DNA from: Otatea glauca
Lineage: Eukaryota > Streptophyta > Magnoliopsida > Poales > Poaceae
Direction of reading: 5' to 3'
Length of the DNA stretch: 64,000 nucleotides
Assembly (NCBI GenBank): GCA_036346275.1
Contig: CM070719.1
Span: forward strand, 19,509,185-19,573,184
Shown here one piece after another: positions 10,467-22,828 of the stretch. How positions within the stretch are numbered: the stretch's first letter is position 1; the number at the start of each line of letters is the position of its first letter. Made by a program: the position numbers and the translations under genes. Below the pieces are notes generated by a model. That model was not told the origin of the DNA and did no database searches. It worked only from the letters and a program-made list of their open reading frames with translations.

Positions 10467-13400
10467 AACTTAAGTCTTGTGGATTCTTGGTGTTAAGGTT
10501 TTATCAGAAAGGATGTGGTTGATCGTTTGGTTTTCCCCCTTGCATTTATCTTCCCTTGTGGAAGTTGTAACTTTGAGATCTTTTGCATGCCAGAGTTTGG
10601 GTATTTGAGAGTTGCACTCTTTTGCAATTTCTGTTTGGGTTTTTCTGGAAAGAAGAAACTGTTTATCAGTGTTCATTCATGCTTAAGAGATGTATTTTCC
10701 TTAAAGGTTGGGTATGTGACCCACGAGGATGTTTAAGACGTTAAGAGTATGATGAGTAGTTAGCGCTTCTAGTTGATGTGGGTTACTGATTCTGTTAAAG
10801 TGGATTTGTTAGTTGTTTAAAGACAACCTAATTTATTGTGTGGTATATTTGATTAATCGAGACGGTATATGATCTAAAGTGAAAGTTGATTAGAATTATG
10901 CAAGGTGTTGTGAGTTATGGAATTAACAGGAATTCCGAGATTTGTGTTCCTGAAAATCTAGTATTGATCACGATTGAGAAGGTCTAGAATCTTCTGAGCG
11001 ACAAATTGGTATAGCAAGGTTGTGGTGTAAAGACATGAGGGTTGTTGGTTTATGTTGCTCGGGTCAATTAAATTGTGGATTGACAGAGTGACTTGATCGA
11101 TGTGTAATCAAAGTAGAGGGATATGGAATGAGTGTATGAAAGGTTAAATTTGTCCTTGACAAATGTCTGTCTGGGCTTCGTATTTATGAAAGATGCCTAG
11201 GGGAGATCGTATTGAGTGGTTAGAATTATTTATTGGTTGAATGAACTGAAGATATTAAATATGTAACTTAGGGATTGTGCGAAAGGGATGTGTTGATTTC
11301 GCCGAGATAAGTGCTGATGACATGTGTTTTAAGCTTGGAATAAACAGGTTGTATCAAGAATGGTTTGTCTTGGTTAGTAGACCAAAAGAAGGTGTTGGCA
11401 CGCGTCTTATGCTTAAGAGTGTTGGGCTTTTCAGGATTTGATGAATATGAAATACTTAATGGCTAAGAGTGGGAATACGCGAAATGGTAGAATTCGAGTC
11501 GAACCTTCTCTTAATGGTTCCTGGACTCAATTGAGTGTATAATTTTCTGGGAGTGCCTGCCTTTTGGGGTTATGGCGTCCAAATTAGTGGGCAGTAGAAC
11601 TCCCCCAATTCGTTTGCATTTTGTCAAGTTGCGGAATTGGTTTTGATGGTAAAAAATGAGGATGAAAGAGTAATTGTGAAGTAATCGTTTGATGGTTTTT
11701 GGGGTATTTTATTTTATTGATCTATACCAATCTTTGGTTTTGGCTAAGCTGGTTAGCTTATGTTATGAATAGGGGTTTTGCACTCAAGAGTATATGAAGG
11801 GATCGCGCTCTTTCGCGTGCAAACTAAACTATCTTTGGAATCAACATTTAAAGGAAGCAAATAGACATAATGGGTTGTGCTGGAACCTCTTGAGTTAAAC
11901 ACTTAATTTGTAACCCTATTGTGACTAGAGTTGGATTCAATTGAAAAGTGTGTATGGGTTTGCGAGTGTTTCAAAAGATGAAACTTATGATCGTTTCATA
12001 AGTAATCAGTGGATATCTGATAGGTGTTTTGCTTTGGTAAAGGCTTGATGTTTGCTTTTGTGAAAATGAGTCGCCTCCATAAAGTTTCGCGCGGTGTTTC
12101 TTTTCCAATAGAGTTTTCCCCGAGGTAAAGCTTGGTGCCTTGGTTTTAATGTGTTGGTCTTGGATTGAGTGGTTAAATGGAATCGAGATTTCCTTTGCTC
12201 TCTAGCATGAAAAGCAAGATGGAATAATTTCTGGTAATTTGGCTATGCTATGTGAGGGAATTGTGTTTCCCTTTCCCTTTGAGAGGTTTTGCTTCAGTGA
12301 AAGCAAGTTGGATTGTTTTGCTTATTGAAAACTTCTATCAAAGATTTGAGTGGAGTTTCTCTCTTTTAATTGAGTGCTTCCCGATGCGAATTGTATCGCA
12401 TTGATTTGAGATTTGAGTTTTCCTTTGTGACTTGACTTAGGAAAGAAAAAGAGTGATCTCTAGATGTTATAGAATTCTTTCCAAATAGAATTGTAGAGCA
12501 TTGGGTTCAAGTTGATGCAAGCGGTGCTTTTGATTCAAAAGAATTGTACTTCTTTTGTATTCTAACCTGGGTTGAGAATATAAATGTTCATGGTATATTG
12601 TTGAGTGTACTAAAGAACTTTGCTTCTGAGCTTGGTTGGTTGAGTGAAAGATTGTGAGGGCGAGACCCTCGTAGGGAAAGAACCGATTGTTGTTTGGTAA
12701 TGATCTCTGGTCGTAGCATGGGCTAGACGTTGACCATTAGCGGTTAAGAGTGGAGTATGATGGAGGTTGTTGATGTCTTGGTTCAATATTTGTTGAGAAT
12801 ATCATTGGTTGTAAAGAAGGTGATAGTGATTCGATATAAAGTGTTTGATTGTGAGCATGTAATTTAGTTAGTTGTCCACGGGTGTGAGATGTGCCTGGGA
12901 GAAGATGGAAGAAAAACATATCGTGGTTTGTGATTGGGAAGGAAAATTATGTCACAAGTGGGCTAATTCCTTCGAGAGAATTGGTTGATTTTGAGTCCTG
13001 GTGAAAAAGGTCGAACAATTGGAAAAGATGGGGTTTCGTGTAATTGATTTGTAGGTGTTCAAGTTTGGAACCCCAGCTGACCGTTCGAATACTAATGGTT
13101 AAATACTTGTTAAGGGGATGTGTCTCGCGATGATTGTTTCATCTTGAGTTTGATGAATCATGCTAAAGCGATAGAAAGAGGAAGTTACAGCTCTGTTAAG
13201 AATAGAAATTAATGCCCTCTTCTGTAGAGAAGAATAATCGAGTAAAAGGTATAGTGCGTTTCAGTGCTAAAGGAAAAACTAGTCTGAGTATGTCAGACTA
13301 AGTCTTAAGATAGTGGTACGATATGTTGGATATGGAAATATGGCATAACAATTTCATGATTGAGCCTTTTAGTGGGTGAGATTGAGGATTACGATTCAGA

Positions 13401-13690
13401 AAAATTCTTATGAGATGTCTGCTTCGGAAAATAATTTGGAATCCAATTTGCTAGGGAATTTTGTCTCTTGCAAACTTTAGTAGAAATTTGAGTGAATGGG
13501 GAATAGTGGGATGTTGCACAAAGTTGAACTAAGTCAAACCACTTCTCGCCGATCGTTAAATTGAGAATTTGGTTTATCGTTTGCAGCCGTTTGAGTTTTG
13601 TGTGGGTGCCTTGAGTTACAAAGAAGTAAAGTCCCTTGTGGACTTTGTTTTTGCATCTGGCGTTCTTTGAATTCGGGGTCGAATTCCTTT

Positions 13691-13703
13691 AAGGGGAGGA
13701 GAA
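13691..13703 (+). promoter_or_regulatory. Polypurine tract of A
   Basis: AAGGGGAGGAGAA lies directly before the second LTR. This is the usual site of plus-strand priming, and D has a near-identical tract. Confidence 0.88.
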
Positions 13704-16355
13704 TGTAATATTCTAGATCTTTCTCCAGTTTTTTAGAATTTCCAGTCGAGAGTGTGGTGGGCCTTTTGACAGCTCTGAGGTTAGAAATTGGTGCGGGAGA
13801 AAAATTGGCAATTTTACCACTCCTCTTTTTCTCCTCCCACCTAATCCCCTCCTCTCTCGTTCTTTTCCCACTCGTGTTGCTCCCCTCCTGCCCCCCCCCC
13901 CTGCCTCCTCCCACCCATGCGCCCCTCTAGCAGCCACCTCTCCCCACCCCCTTTGGCTGCACGCCACTCCTGTTCCCCCCTCCAAGCCGCCCCCTCTCCT
14001 TCCCCTACCTCCCCTCTCCTTGCTCTCTCATTTGGGGAACCATCCGATCCAAGAACTCCGGCGAATTCTTGCTGTTTGGAGGGAGATCGTGGTTGGGAGG
14101 AGAGGTATGTTCATTGTAAGTTTTTGTGGGGGGATTAGGTGCTCTCCAGATGGGGAAAAATTCGTGCTAAAAGCTTCTAATCATGTGCTGCAACTAGATG
14201 GATTTGAGGAAAACTAGATCTGAGCTGCGTTCTGTCTCGGGCAGATTAGGTCACCTTGTTAGGGCGCAAATTAGAAAATTCTAGATTTGTTTTCTGGGGG
14301 ACTGGCTGTTGCAAAAGTTGTAGATAATCGAATTATCTTTCAATGAATACCGAAATCACTAAGTTTTGTTCAGCCGTTTGAAAGTTATGCCATTTTTGGT
14401 GTTGACTGTCCAGATTAGGTTGTGGATTGCGCCCGAAATGTTCAACTAAAGATTTGATATAGCAACTGGCCGAATTAGGATTTTTGATTGCCTAGAGAAA
14501 TGTAGGAAATTTCCTGTAGATTTAGAAAGTGTATTTGTATCCATGATTTGGAGTAAGGAATCAAAAGTTTTGGCCTGTTGAAGTTGCTCTCCAGAACTGA
14601 GATTTCTGCTGAAAGTTCAGAGTTGGTCTGAAGTTCAGAGGGAAGTTTGAGGACTTTACTTTCAGGTGTTGAGAAAATGGCTATGGGGTAACTACAGGTT
14701 ATCGTCTTGTGGTCATTTGGAGCCTACGAATGCAAATTTTGTACCTAGCCAATTAAAAGTTAAGTTCATTTTAGCACCTGCTGTTCAGAACTACTGTTAA
14801 TGTATATAACCTCTGTTCATCTCTAATCTGGGAACTAGTAATGCATCTTCTGAATAAATGGCTATAATATAGTTGTAGATTATCCTCTTGTGATTAATTA
14901 TAAACTGATTTCACTCAATTTTGTTCAACCATTAAAAAGTTATGCAACTTTTACCTTTTGCTGTCCAAATTGTGACTAGTAGCAGATTCAATTTTGTTCT
15001 GTTATTTAGGACCAGTTAGAGGCCGAGTTGGAATTTGCAATTGCCTAGAGATAGATGGAAAATTTTATGTAGATGCTTAAAATGTCTTCATTTGCTCAAT
15101 TTAAAGTTATTTAGCAGTAGTCATGCTATGGTGAAGTGGGCTATCTAAACTAGTTTTGTATGAAGTTTTGGGGCAACTTTGATTTAGGGAGTGAAAGTGC
15201 TGTTTGTTGACTCTAGAACATGTGAATTTGAGTGCGCATTTGTATTTCCAGGTGGAGTAGCTTCGGGAGTGGCTTCTTCTTCCCGCCACTCCATTCCTCT
15301 CGGTAGAAGGCTAGTGTATCAACTAGAAGGATATTATAATGTTGATTGGTTGCTTGTGCATATGAATATGATATGATGTGCTACCATGCATATTTCTTGA
15401 ATTTGCTTAGACTAGTAAGAACGGTAATTCATGGATGGATGAATTGACTGATGTTTGTGAAATTGGGCATGACTATGGATGTGGTGAAAATGAATGAAGT
15501 TGCACATGTATTCATGTTAATTGCATACGTGCATTCATAATGGAAGAGGCGACCTATTCTGATGCGGGCCTCTATGTTCACACGTAGTGAACACGAAAGT
15601 CCTAACCTCGTGGTCCCATTTATCGAAGTGAATGGGAGCGAGACAGTAAGAGTAGGCTCCTTCCACGGGATGGAAGGGACGTGAGGGTGCACACCGACGG
15701 GTGTGCACTCGGCAGTACCGGTACGTGCAAAGAAAAGAGCATTCATGAGCATGCATATCGCATTGCATCCTAATGATGATTTTGAGTTCAATAGAAATGT
15801 GTAGAGTTGGGAATCGAGTCGTGGACTCATCTAAAGAGATTTAAAGAGGTACGTGTAGGAAGTAAGTAATGAAGTGAAAAGAGGTAAATGTTGTTGATAT
15901 TATTATTTTATAAATTCATGGATTTGGATAAGAAGTATGCTCTTACTGTTGATTTAATTGTGTAAATTGGTTTGTGATGCACTTTGCTGAGTCTTGAACT
16001 CATGCTTATTTGTTTAATGTTTTTAGGTACCCTGGGAGTGACTTGCCGGGATGGGACTTAGCTGCACCACCAGTCACGCTCATGACATGTTAAAAGATTA
16101 GTTGGGTTAATCAGTTCACTCTAAAAACTAGTTAAATTCATTATGTAATCGTGTTGTAGTTAAGTTTAATTGATGATTGAAGATATTATGTTTAGTTGTG
16201 TGCTTAGTTGGTCATGATGGTTGATTGATTCCATGACATGTTGTAGATGATATCAGAATGATTATTGTCTTTTGTCTGCTGAGTGGATGTCCAAGTTTTA
16301 GGGAAGGTGCTGCCGAAATTTTTAATTAATTCAGCAACCTACTAGCATGTTTAGG
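13704..16355 (+). mobile_element. 3' LTR of A, main part
   Basis: It closely matches 6862 onward through the tandem array and hairpin cluster up to TAGCATGTTTAGG, where element B is inserted. The remaining 87 bases of the LTR continue at 42332. Confidence 0.93.
15575..15731 (+). other. Hairpin cluster in 3' LTR of A
   Basis: Same series as at 8741-8897. The stem GTGCACACC (15687-15695) with GGTGTGCAC (15700-15708) around a GACG loop is perfect here, and GTACCGGTAC lies at 15715-15724. The first stem has an A-C mismatch at its outermost pair. Confidence 0.78.
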
Positions 16356-17565
16356 TGTAACATCCCGAAAAGAAAAAACAATATATAATAAAATGGAAAT
16401 GAATATTTTGGATTTGAATATAATTATTTCTGGGTTTTCTTGGTGTTATTGGTTTTTATTTGATTTTCTTGGATTTATGCTTTGTATGAAAAGTCCAACA
16501 AATAGAATTATCAAATGAAAAATGGTAAGAAGGTAAAGAGGTAAAAGTAAAAATGAGAAAAATTACCAGTTGACCATATTCATGCTGGTAATCCAGTAAA
16601 AATATCTAGTAAAAATCCTTGGTGCTGAAATGGAGTAAATAAAATATCTTAGTCATCTCTTTTTGACTAAAAACAGTGAAGTCAGAATTAATTAAAAATA
16701 ATAGTAACTTATCTGGAGCGACAAAAATTACCATAGCACCCTCAGAGCAGTGTTTAAATCTTGTAAAATATCAGGAATTTATCGTGTAGGAAAAGCCTTC
16801 TAAAAATCCAAAAACAAAAACAATTAAAAACTAGAAATCCTCATGTCAGAATTTTTATAAAATATTCACTTGAGATTTAGACGTTAGATTTTTATGGAGC
16901 TATACATAAGCCAAAATTAACTCTTATAAAAAGTTTGAAAAATAACTAATATGATTTACACTCCTAAATAAATAAAATACCGAAATACAAATCCTGTACA
17001 AGTCCACAGTGTTAGAATTTTAATTAATACTTTCTCAGGTATTTTAGTCTGAAAATTTTACCGGGAGATAAAAACTTCCAGAGGATGATGGTCAAAAAGT
17101 GTCAGAAAAATTTATCACGATTTGATAGCAGTTAAATGCCCATCTTGAGCTGTCTGGTGGCGAGTTTATCTCGGGGGAGTTGAGTCACTCGATGACAGAT
17201 GGGCCCCATGGTGTACGGGCCCGTTTCCTGGTGCAAGACGGTAATGCCGCGACGCTCACTGATCGGTGGACCCCAGGCCCAGCTGTCAGCCACCGACCTC
17301 CTTGCTCCCCTCTCTTCTTCTCCGCTCCGCCGAGACAGAGCTCGCGCACGCCGAGTCCTTGCGCCTTGCGCCCGACAGCTTGAGCTGCCCATCCCGTCGA
17401 GTGATGCCACGTCCAACCTCGGCATTCCCGCACCATGCTTTGACCGCCCCACGTCGCCTCCTTGCCGGTGAGACGCTCACACCACTTCACTGCGCGGCAC
17501 AGCATCGAGGCGTAAAACTTCGGTGTTTTCAAACCCTGTAGCGAGCCTCGCAGCGTTTCGCCGCC

Positions 17566-17572
17566 TATAAAA
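17566..17572 (+). promoter_or_regulatory. TATA box of 5' LTR of B
   Basis: TATAAAA in GCCTATAAAACCCCC, at the edge of the GC-rich part of the LTR. The sequence is conserved at 38956-38962. Transcription would be expected to start about 30 bases downstream. Confidence 0.65.
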
Positions 17573-18863
17573 CCCCCTCTGCGATCGCTGAAGACTGCTC
17601 TTCACTTGCCCTCTCCTTTCTTCCACATCCGAACACTAAACCACAGTCAATTTCTTCTTCCTTCCCCTACACCCGAAGAACTCCAATTCGGATAGGGCTC
17701 GAATTCAAACGGTACTCCAAATCATTTTCAAATTCTTTCGTGTGAGTGCTTCAGTTCCTTACCAGGATCAAAACCCCTCAAGTTTTTTCAGGGTTCGTCA
17801 AACGTAGCGCCGCCTCCATAGCTGCCCTTCTTCCTCGGCTCAGGCGATCGGTGACGAGCTCACCGAACCCATCTGTTCGGCTTCTAGAAGATGAAATAGA
17901 ATCCCTAGGTTCCACTGATACTCTAGGAGCCCTTTTCCGGTGGAAAGATGGCCAGCGGCGAGCTGTTGCTTGCTCGACCGTGCCGCCACCGCACCCCCGC
18001 GGTGGTGACCCATCTCCCGGCCACCTCCGGCCGAATGGACACCACCCTTAGATGCGCCTTTGAGCACTGATTCTCGTGGTGCTACTCATTCCGCCGTGCC
18101 GGACTTAGTTCACCGGCGGTGAGCCTTAAACCGAGCACTCTGTTTTAAGTCACTGACAGCTAGGCCACCCCTGTCAGTCTCTGTGGGTGTTTGCTATTGC
18201 GAGTGCGCGCAGTCACCAACAGGCCGGCCCCGCTTGCCAGTTGCGCGCGTAGTGCGTGCGGCTAACCGGTGGGCCACGGGTGTTAGTGGGCCGGGCCGAT
18301 TCAAATGCGCCACGCGCGCGAGGCGAAAGCCCGCTTCCAAATGGGGAAAACGCATTTCAGATTTTTGAAGATTTTCAGAAAAACCGATTTAATCAAATGC
18401 TAATAACTTTCGAACCATCTAGCCAAAAATAGTGAAACAAATTTCTAAATTCATGAGAAATTCCGTAGATTCAGAATATGCAAAAATATTTTGAAGACCA
18501 TATCTGGGAAATTTTGAAATTCAAATTTGAATAAAAGGGCTAGAGATATGCTTTATACAAAATTTCTGTAAATAAGCTTAGAAGTTAATGAAACTAATTT
18601 TTCTAGGATCCTTATGTTTCCAGGAATCTAGATATATAAGAATATTTAGTTTCCAGGTATGTTTGAATTTCTTTCTAATTTAGTTTTGTTTTCAATACAT
18701 TAAGAACTCAAATATGTATAATAGTATTAAAGGAATATAAAAGAAACAAAAATTTTATTCATGAATAATAGTATGGCAGTAGCATGGTTAAATTTGATTA
18801 AGTAGTAGTTTTGGTTTAAATTAACTTTAGGTTATTCAGTAATCATTGTGCCAAATGCACTCA

Positions 18864-18887
18864 CACATATATATGCATATATATGTG
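18864..18887. repeat. 24-base perfect palindrome in LTR B
   Basis: An alternating purine-pyrimidine palindrome centred on GC, of the form CACATATATAT-GC-ATATATATGTG. It is also present in the other LTR at 40243-40266. Confidence 0.85.
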
Positions 18888-19708
18888 CATAGGAAAATAA
18901 AATACTTAGGATATAGATTAAATGGTTATAAACCATGAGCAAGTTTAGTATCATAGCTTAATAAGATTGAGTACAATCCACCCCTTTATCTTATGTTTTA
19001 GATTTTATTAGTTTAGATAATTTTAGCATCTATAATTCGAAGTTATAAATATTAGAATTCACAATTTTTTTTAGCCTCTTGAATTCGTAATTTAAGAATA
19101 AGTAATCTATAAGAAAAAACCCATGTTGTTCATCATAGAAAGTATTAACGCTTTGAATGCATAATTATTTACTTTGTGAAATCTTAAAAGTTTATAATCC
19201 AACCCTCAAAAGATACCCCTGTTTATGCAGTTATTCTTTATTTGACTTACTGTCTGTCTTCTTTTCGCCCTTTCTGAATTTGGATTTTTACTATATTTCC
19301 GTTTGATTGTCGTGTAGAGTTCGACGTCCTCGAAGAGGAAGACGACACCGTCGCTGATCCAGATCCGGAGTTAGACAGCGAGTTGCAAGGCAAGCACCCC
19401 CTTGAACATGTCGAGCCTAATAATTTACCTACATTATGTTGTTTTTGCTTATGTACGATGCATCCGGATAGTTCTCCCTAATAATGCAAATTTGGGTTAG
19501 AACTGTAATTAGTCCTGTAAATTATGGTTTGCCTCAATCTGTATGAACATGTGAACCTTGTAAACCTTAGTTTGAACTAGACTTGCTTAATGTCATTTTG
19601 GGTATAACCGCTAGCATATTATACCTGCTTAAGTTGTTGGTCGTGTTTTCATTCTTTTCAACGAATGTATGATCCTCATTTGGGAAAAATGTTGCTAGTA
19701 CTTTGGCC

Positions 19709-20721
19709 ATGTGCGTAGCAAGAGGCACTATACCACGCACGGTGCTAAGTGAGGGGACTTCTCAAATCCCATCCACGCGGCGTTCTCCACCTGCCTCTTA
19801 TGTGCCTACACCTGGTGTGCCAAGAGGGGCCAGAATGTCTTGTATAGGCAGTCGCCCGCGTCTTATAAACGATAAGGGCATAAACCCCCGTAGTACTTGT
19901 GAGTTTCAACCCGAAGTCCCTCGGGTATATAGGCGTAGAGCCTACACCGCTAGGACCTTAGATGAGGTAGAGTAGATAGGAGTGCGTGGAAGGGATGTAA
20001 CAACTGTTGTAAATATGAGTAGTATGGAATAAATAAAGTGGAGTCTTTTGCTGTGAATTAATGTGGTATTAGTTAATTTTATGTTGTGAACTCTATGATA
20101 AAGATTAACATAGAAATAACTTAGTTCATGTAAGCTATAAGGGCTAAAGGTATAAAATTGTGAGATGATTCCGGTCTATACAAGAAGTGGTACAGTTGCT
20201 AATCCTATATTGCTACTGGCATTATATTAATGCTAATTCATTTTGCTTTAAAATTTCAGATGACAAATCCCTCCAGTTGGACGGCTATAGTTAGGGAATT
20301 ATCGGAAAGTTATGGGCAAGAAAAACATCGCCCTATGCTTACTATTAGGCAGACGGTTGATGGGTTTAAAGTGTATGCGCACGCCATTAATATGAAAAGA
20401 GAGCGTCGCATGCACCATCAAGTTAAGCATCATAGTTCAAACAGAGTCCAAGCTATTCAGGAGACAAGTCATAAACTGATGAGAAAGATTTGTCAAGTAC
20501 ATCGTGTGGATATGAGTGCGTATGTGCGCTCGTATGAAGCGCGTGTAGGTGGCCAAGAGGCCGAGTTAGAACCTAGGAGGCGCAGAACTGGGAACAGACA
20601 GGAATATCTACGCCAGTTTCGCCCGGCGGGAATTCAGGAGCCGCTTCCCGAGCCCTCTAGTTCGGGGAGTAGTTGTGATGTTGGATCGCCATCGCCGCAT
20701 CCGGGGATTATTAGTGGATAG
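19709..20721 (+). CDS. Two-exon gene-like unit of unknown function inside B
   Basis: A possible first exon (19709-19966, 86 codons) ends at the donor-like GATGAG/GTAGAG. A possible second exon (20260-20721, 153 residues plus stop) follows the acceptor AAATTTCAG. Removing 19967-20259 keeps the frame without a phase change. AATAAA follows the stop by about 30 bases (20751-20756). The first part is rich in S, P and R. The second is basic and includes RRRRTGNRQEYLRQF and a serine-rich tail. I do not recognise a family. It lies where the LTR end and primer site of B should be, before gag. It could be a captured host gene fragment, an extra leader ORF or a chance pair of frames. Confidence 0.35.
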
Positions 20722-21058
20722 GTTTTCCCCTAGTAATCTTGTGTTGTAGTAATAAATCTGTAAGATAGTTGGTATGTGTATGTATCTTAAATGTTTGTGT
20801 GAAATACTTTTGGTATTGAAAGTTTTCGAGTTGTATCTCTTTTGCGTGAATAATAACAATGGATTTTCACTCGCAAATTGTAACTGTGGAGTGAAGATTT
20901 TCGATGAGATAATCCTATACAGTTAAAAAAATGATAAATAAATAAAATATCGTTAAATGTGATGATAGAAACCAGACATGTAGAGCGATTATGTGATGAG
21001 TAAAATTTGAAGTCTTACCCTAGTCTTTGTCGCATGCTAAAGTAGTAGTGATTGTAGG
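20722..21058 (+). other. Leader sequence before gag of B
   Basis: About 340 bases of A/T-rich sequence between the unknown unit and the gag frame. It has an AATAAA near its start. I see no primer site and nothing else recognisable. Confidence 0.5.
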
Positions 21059-22828
21059 ATGAGGCCAACCAGGTCACTCAGTCAGATCCTGGAAACTGAT
21101 ACAACTCAGAATGTTCGCGACCCTCGGGCAAGCATCTCGACGCCAGCACGGCCAAATCCACAGCATCCGGCGACGAGAGCTTCGACATCTCGAGCGGCTC
21201 GTCAAGATGCCCCTATTCCATCTCATGTTGGGGATAATGTTCCTGATGAGCAGTGGCCTCCACCGCCCACTATGGCTCAAGTATTGGCCCTTATTGAGCA
21301 GGGAAGGCAGGCAAATACTCTGTTGCTGCAGCAAATAGCTCAAAACACCGCAACTCATGGTGTTGCTCGTGGAGGAAATGGTGGACCGCCACAAGTGTCT
21401 AGGCTGAGTGAGTTCTTGAGGACTCAGCCACCGGTCTTCTCCGCTTCAGTCGAGCCCCTTGATGCGGATGATTGGCTGCGCGCTATGGAAAGCAAACTGA
21501 GTATTGCTCAATGTGATGATCGGGAGAAGGTCCTTTACGCCTCTTACCAGCCCCAAGGGACTGCAGCTGTTTGGTGGGAGAATTATCAAGCGGTCTTGCC
21601 AGAAGGGCGAGAAGTGCTTTGGCCGGAGTTCAAGAACCTGAATGAGGAGATCAAGTGGGCTTTAATAGCCCAAGATATTGACGACTTCCAGACTCTAGTG
21701 GACAAAGCCGTAAGGGTGGAACACGGCAGTCGCAGTGTGATGGAGAGTCGCAAGCACAAGTGGCTTGCGCGTGCTGGGTCATCTAGGACACAAGGGTGGC
21801 AGTCGACCAACTTTCGTCGACCACCACCACCACCAGCACCAAGAGCCCAGCGACCAACTTCCCAGACTCAGAGATCTCAGGGTCAGGCTCCTCGCTTTAT
21901 ACAGCGACAGCCGCATCAGTCTGTTCGCCAAGTGCAACAGCCTAGGACGGCTGCTGTTGTCCAGAAGCAGGCGCCTAATGTCACGTGTTTATATTGCAAT
22001 GAGCGTGGACATTATGCCAGTTCCTGTCCCAAGAAGAAGATTGGACAACCCCGTCCACAAGCTCAAGGCCGAACTCAGGAGGCCGCAAGGGGGCAGACTC
22101 AAGGATCGACTCCACCACCCGCGCAAGGCGGAAATATTGGGCGCCTTGATCATATGACAACTGAAGAGGCGCAAGAAGCATCAGATGTTGTTCTTGGTAT
22201 GTTCCTTGTGCAATCTGTTCCTACGTTGGTTTTATTTGATTCAGGAGCTTCCCATTCCTTTATATCCAAGAAGTTTTCTGAACAAAACAAGTTAGAGGTT
22301 TCTCTGTTACCTACGCACATGATTGTGCAATCGCCTGGGGCCACCATTAGGACTGCTAGTTTCTGTTCTGGAGTTAGCATAGAAATCAATGGAGTTATAT
22401 TTTATGTTGATGTCATCTTAATAGAGACATCTGGGCTAGATGTGATCTTAGGCATGGATTGGTTGGCCAAACATAAAGGTTGCATAAACTGTGACGATCG
22501 ATCTATATCTCTGGTGAATCAAGATGGAACACCTATGGCATTTGCCTCAAGTACCAATGAGTTGGCATCTCAGTCAGTCTGGTGTTTAGCATCCACTGTT
22601 GAATTAGAAAATGTGCCAATTGTTAATGAGTTTCCAGAGATTTTTCCTGCTGAATTGCCAGGAGTACCTCCGGATCGAGATATGGAGTTTATTATTGATT
22701 TGGTGCCGGGAATCGCACCGATATCAAAACGTCCGTATAGGATGCCCCCAAATGAGTTAGTGGAATTGAAGAAACAACTTAAGGAACAACTGTATAAAGG
22801 ATTCATTCGTCCCAGTACATCACCCTAG
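21059..22828 (+). pseudogene. gag-pol: gag-protease and start of RT of element B (Tekay-like), ends at a premature stop
   Basis: A 589-codon frame. The N-terminal part is gag; the retrotransposon gag domain near residues 115-230 is shortened, with sequence jumping from about residue 192 to a segment normally near the domain end, so most of its middle is missing. A CCHC zinc knuckle (CLYCNERGHYASSC) lies near residue 309. The aspartic protease site, in context LFDSGAS, lies near residue 394. The frame then enters the N-terminal RT region and ends in TAG where the family has Trp in SPWGSP. The frame continues unchanged after the stop to 23734. The product would have packaged RNA and processed the polyprotein. 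It is defective. Confidence 0.9.

Larger units (their letters stand above)
9607..13703 (+). mobile_element. Internal region of A, no gag/pol
   Basis: About 4.1 kb homologous along its length to D's internal region and more distantly to E's. No zinc knuckle, protease, RT, RNase H or integrase motif is visible in any frame. The only frames of note are short hydrophobic ones near 10017-10466 that recur in D. The rest is diverged T/G-rich non-coding sequence. Confidence 0.85.
16356..19707 (+). mobile_element. 5' LTR of B, lacking its 3' part
   Basis: Matches 37747-41082 closely. I counted about seven substitutions and one small indel in the first 215 bases. It has an A/T-rich start, a GC-rich promoter region and an A/T-rich downstream part. 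Similarity stops at CTAGTACTTTGGC; the remaining 1,248 bases of the LTR and the primer site are missing. Frames at 17132-17541 and 17746-18067 are artefacts of the GC-rich section. Confidence 0.88.

Noticed and set aside
17132..17541. Multiple overlapping GC-rich frames in the LTRs of B (also 38492-38931)
   Set aside because: They are located over the promoter region just upstream of the TATA box, open on both strands, and have no known motif.
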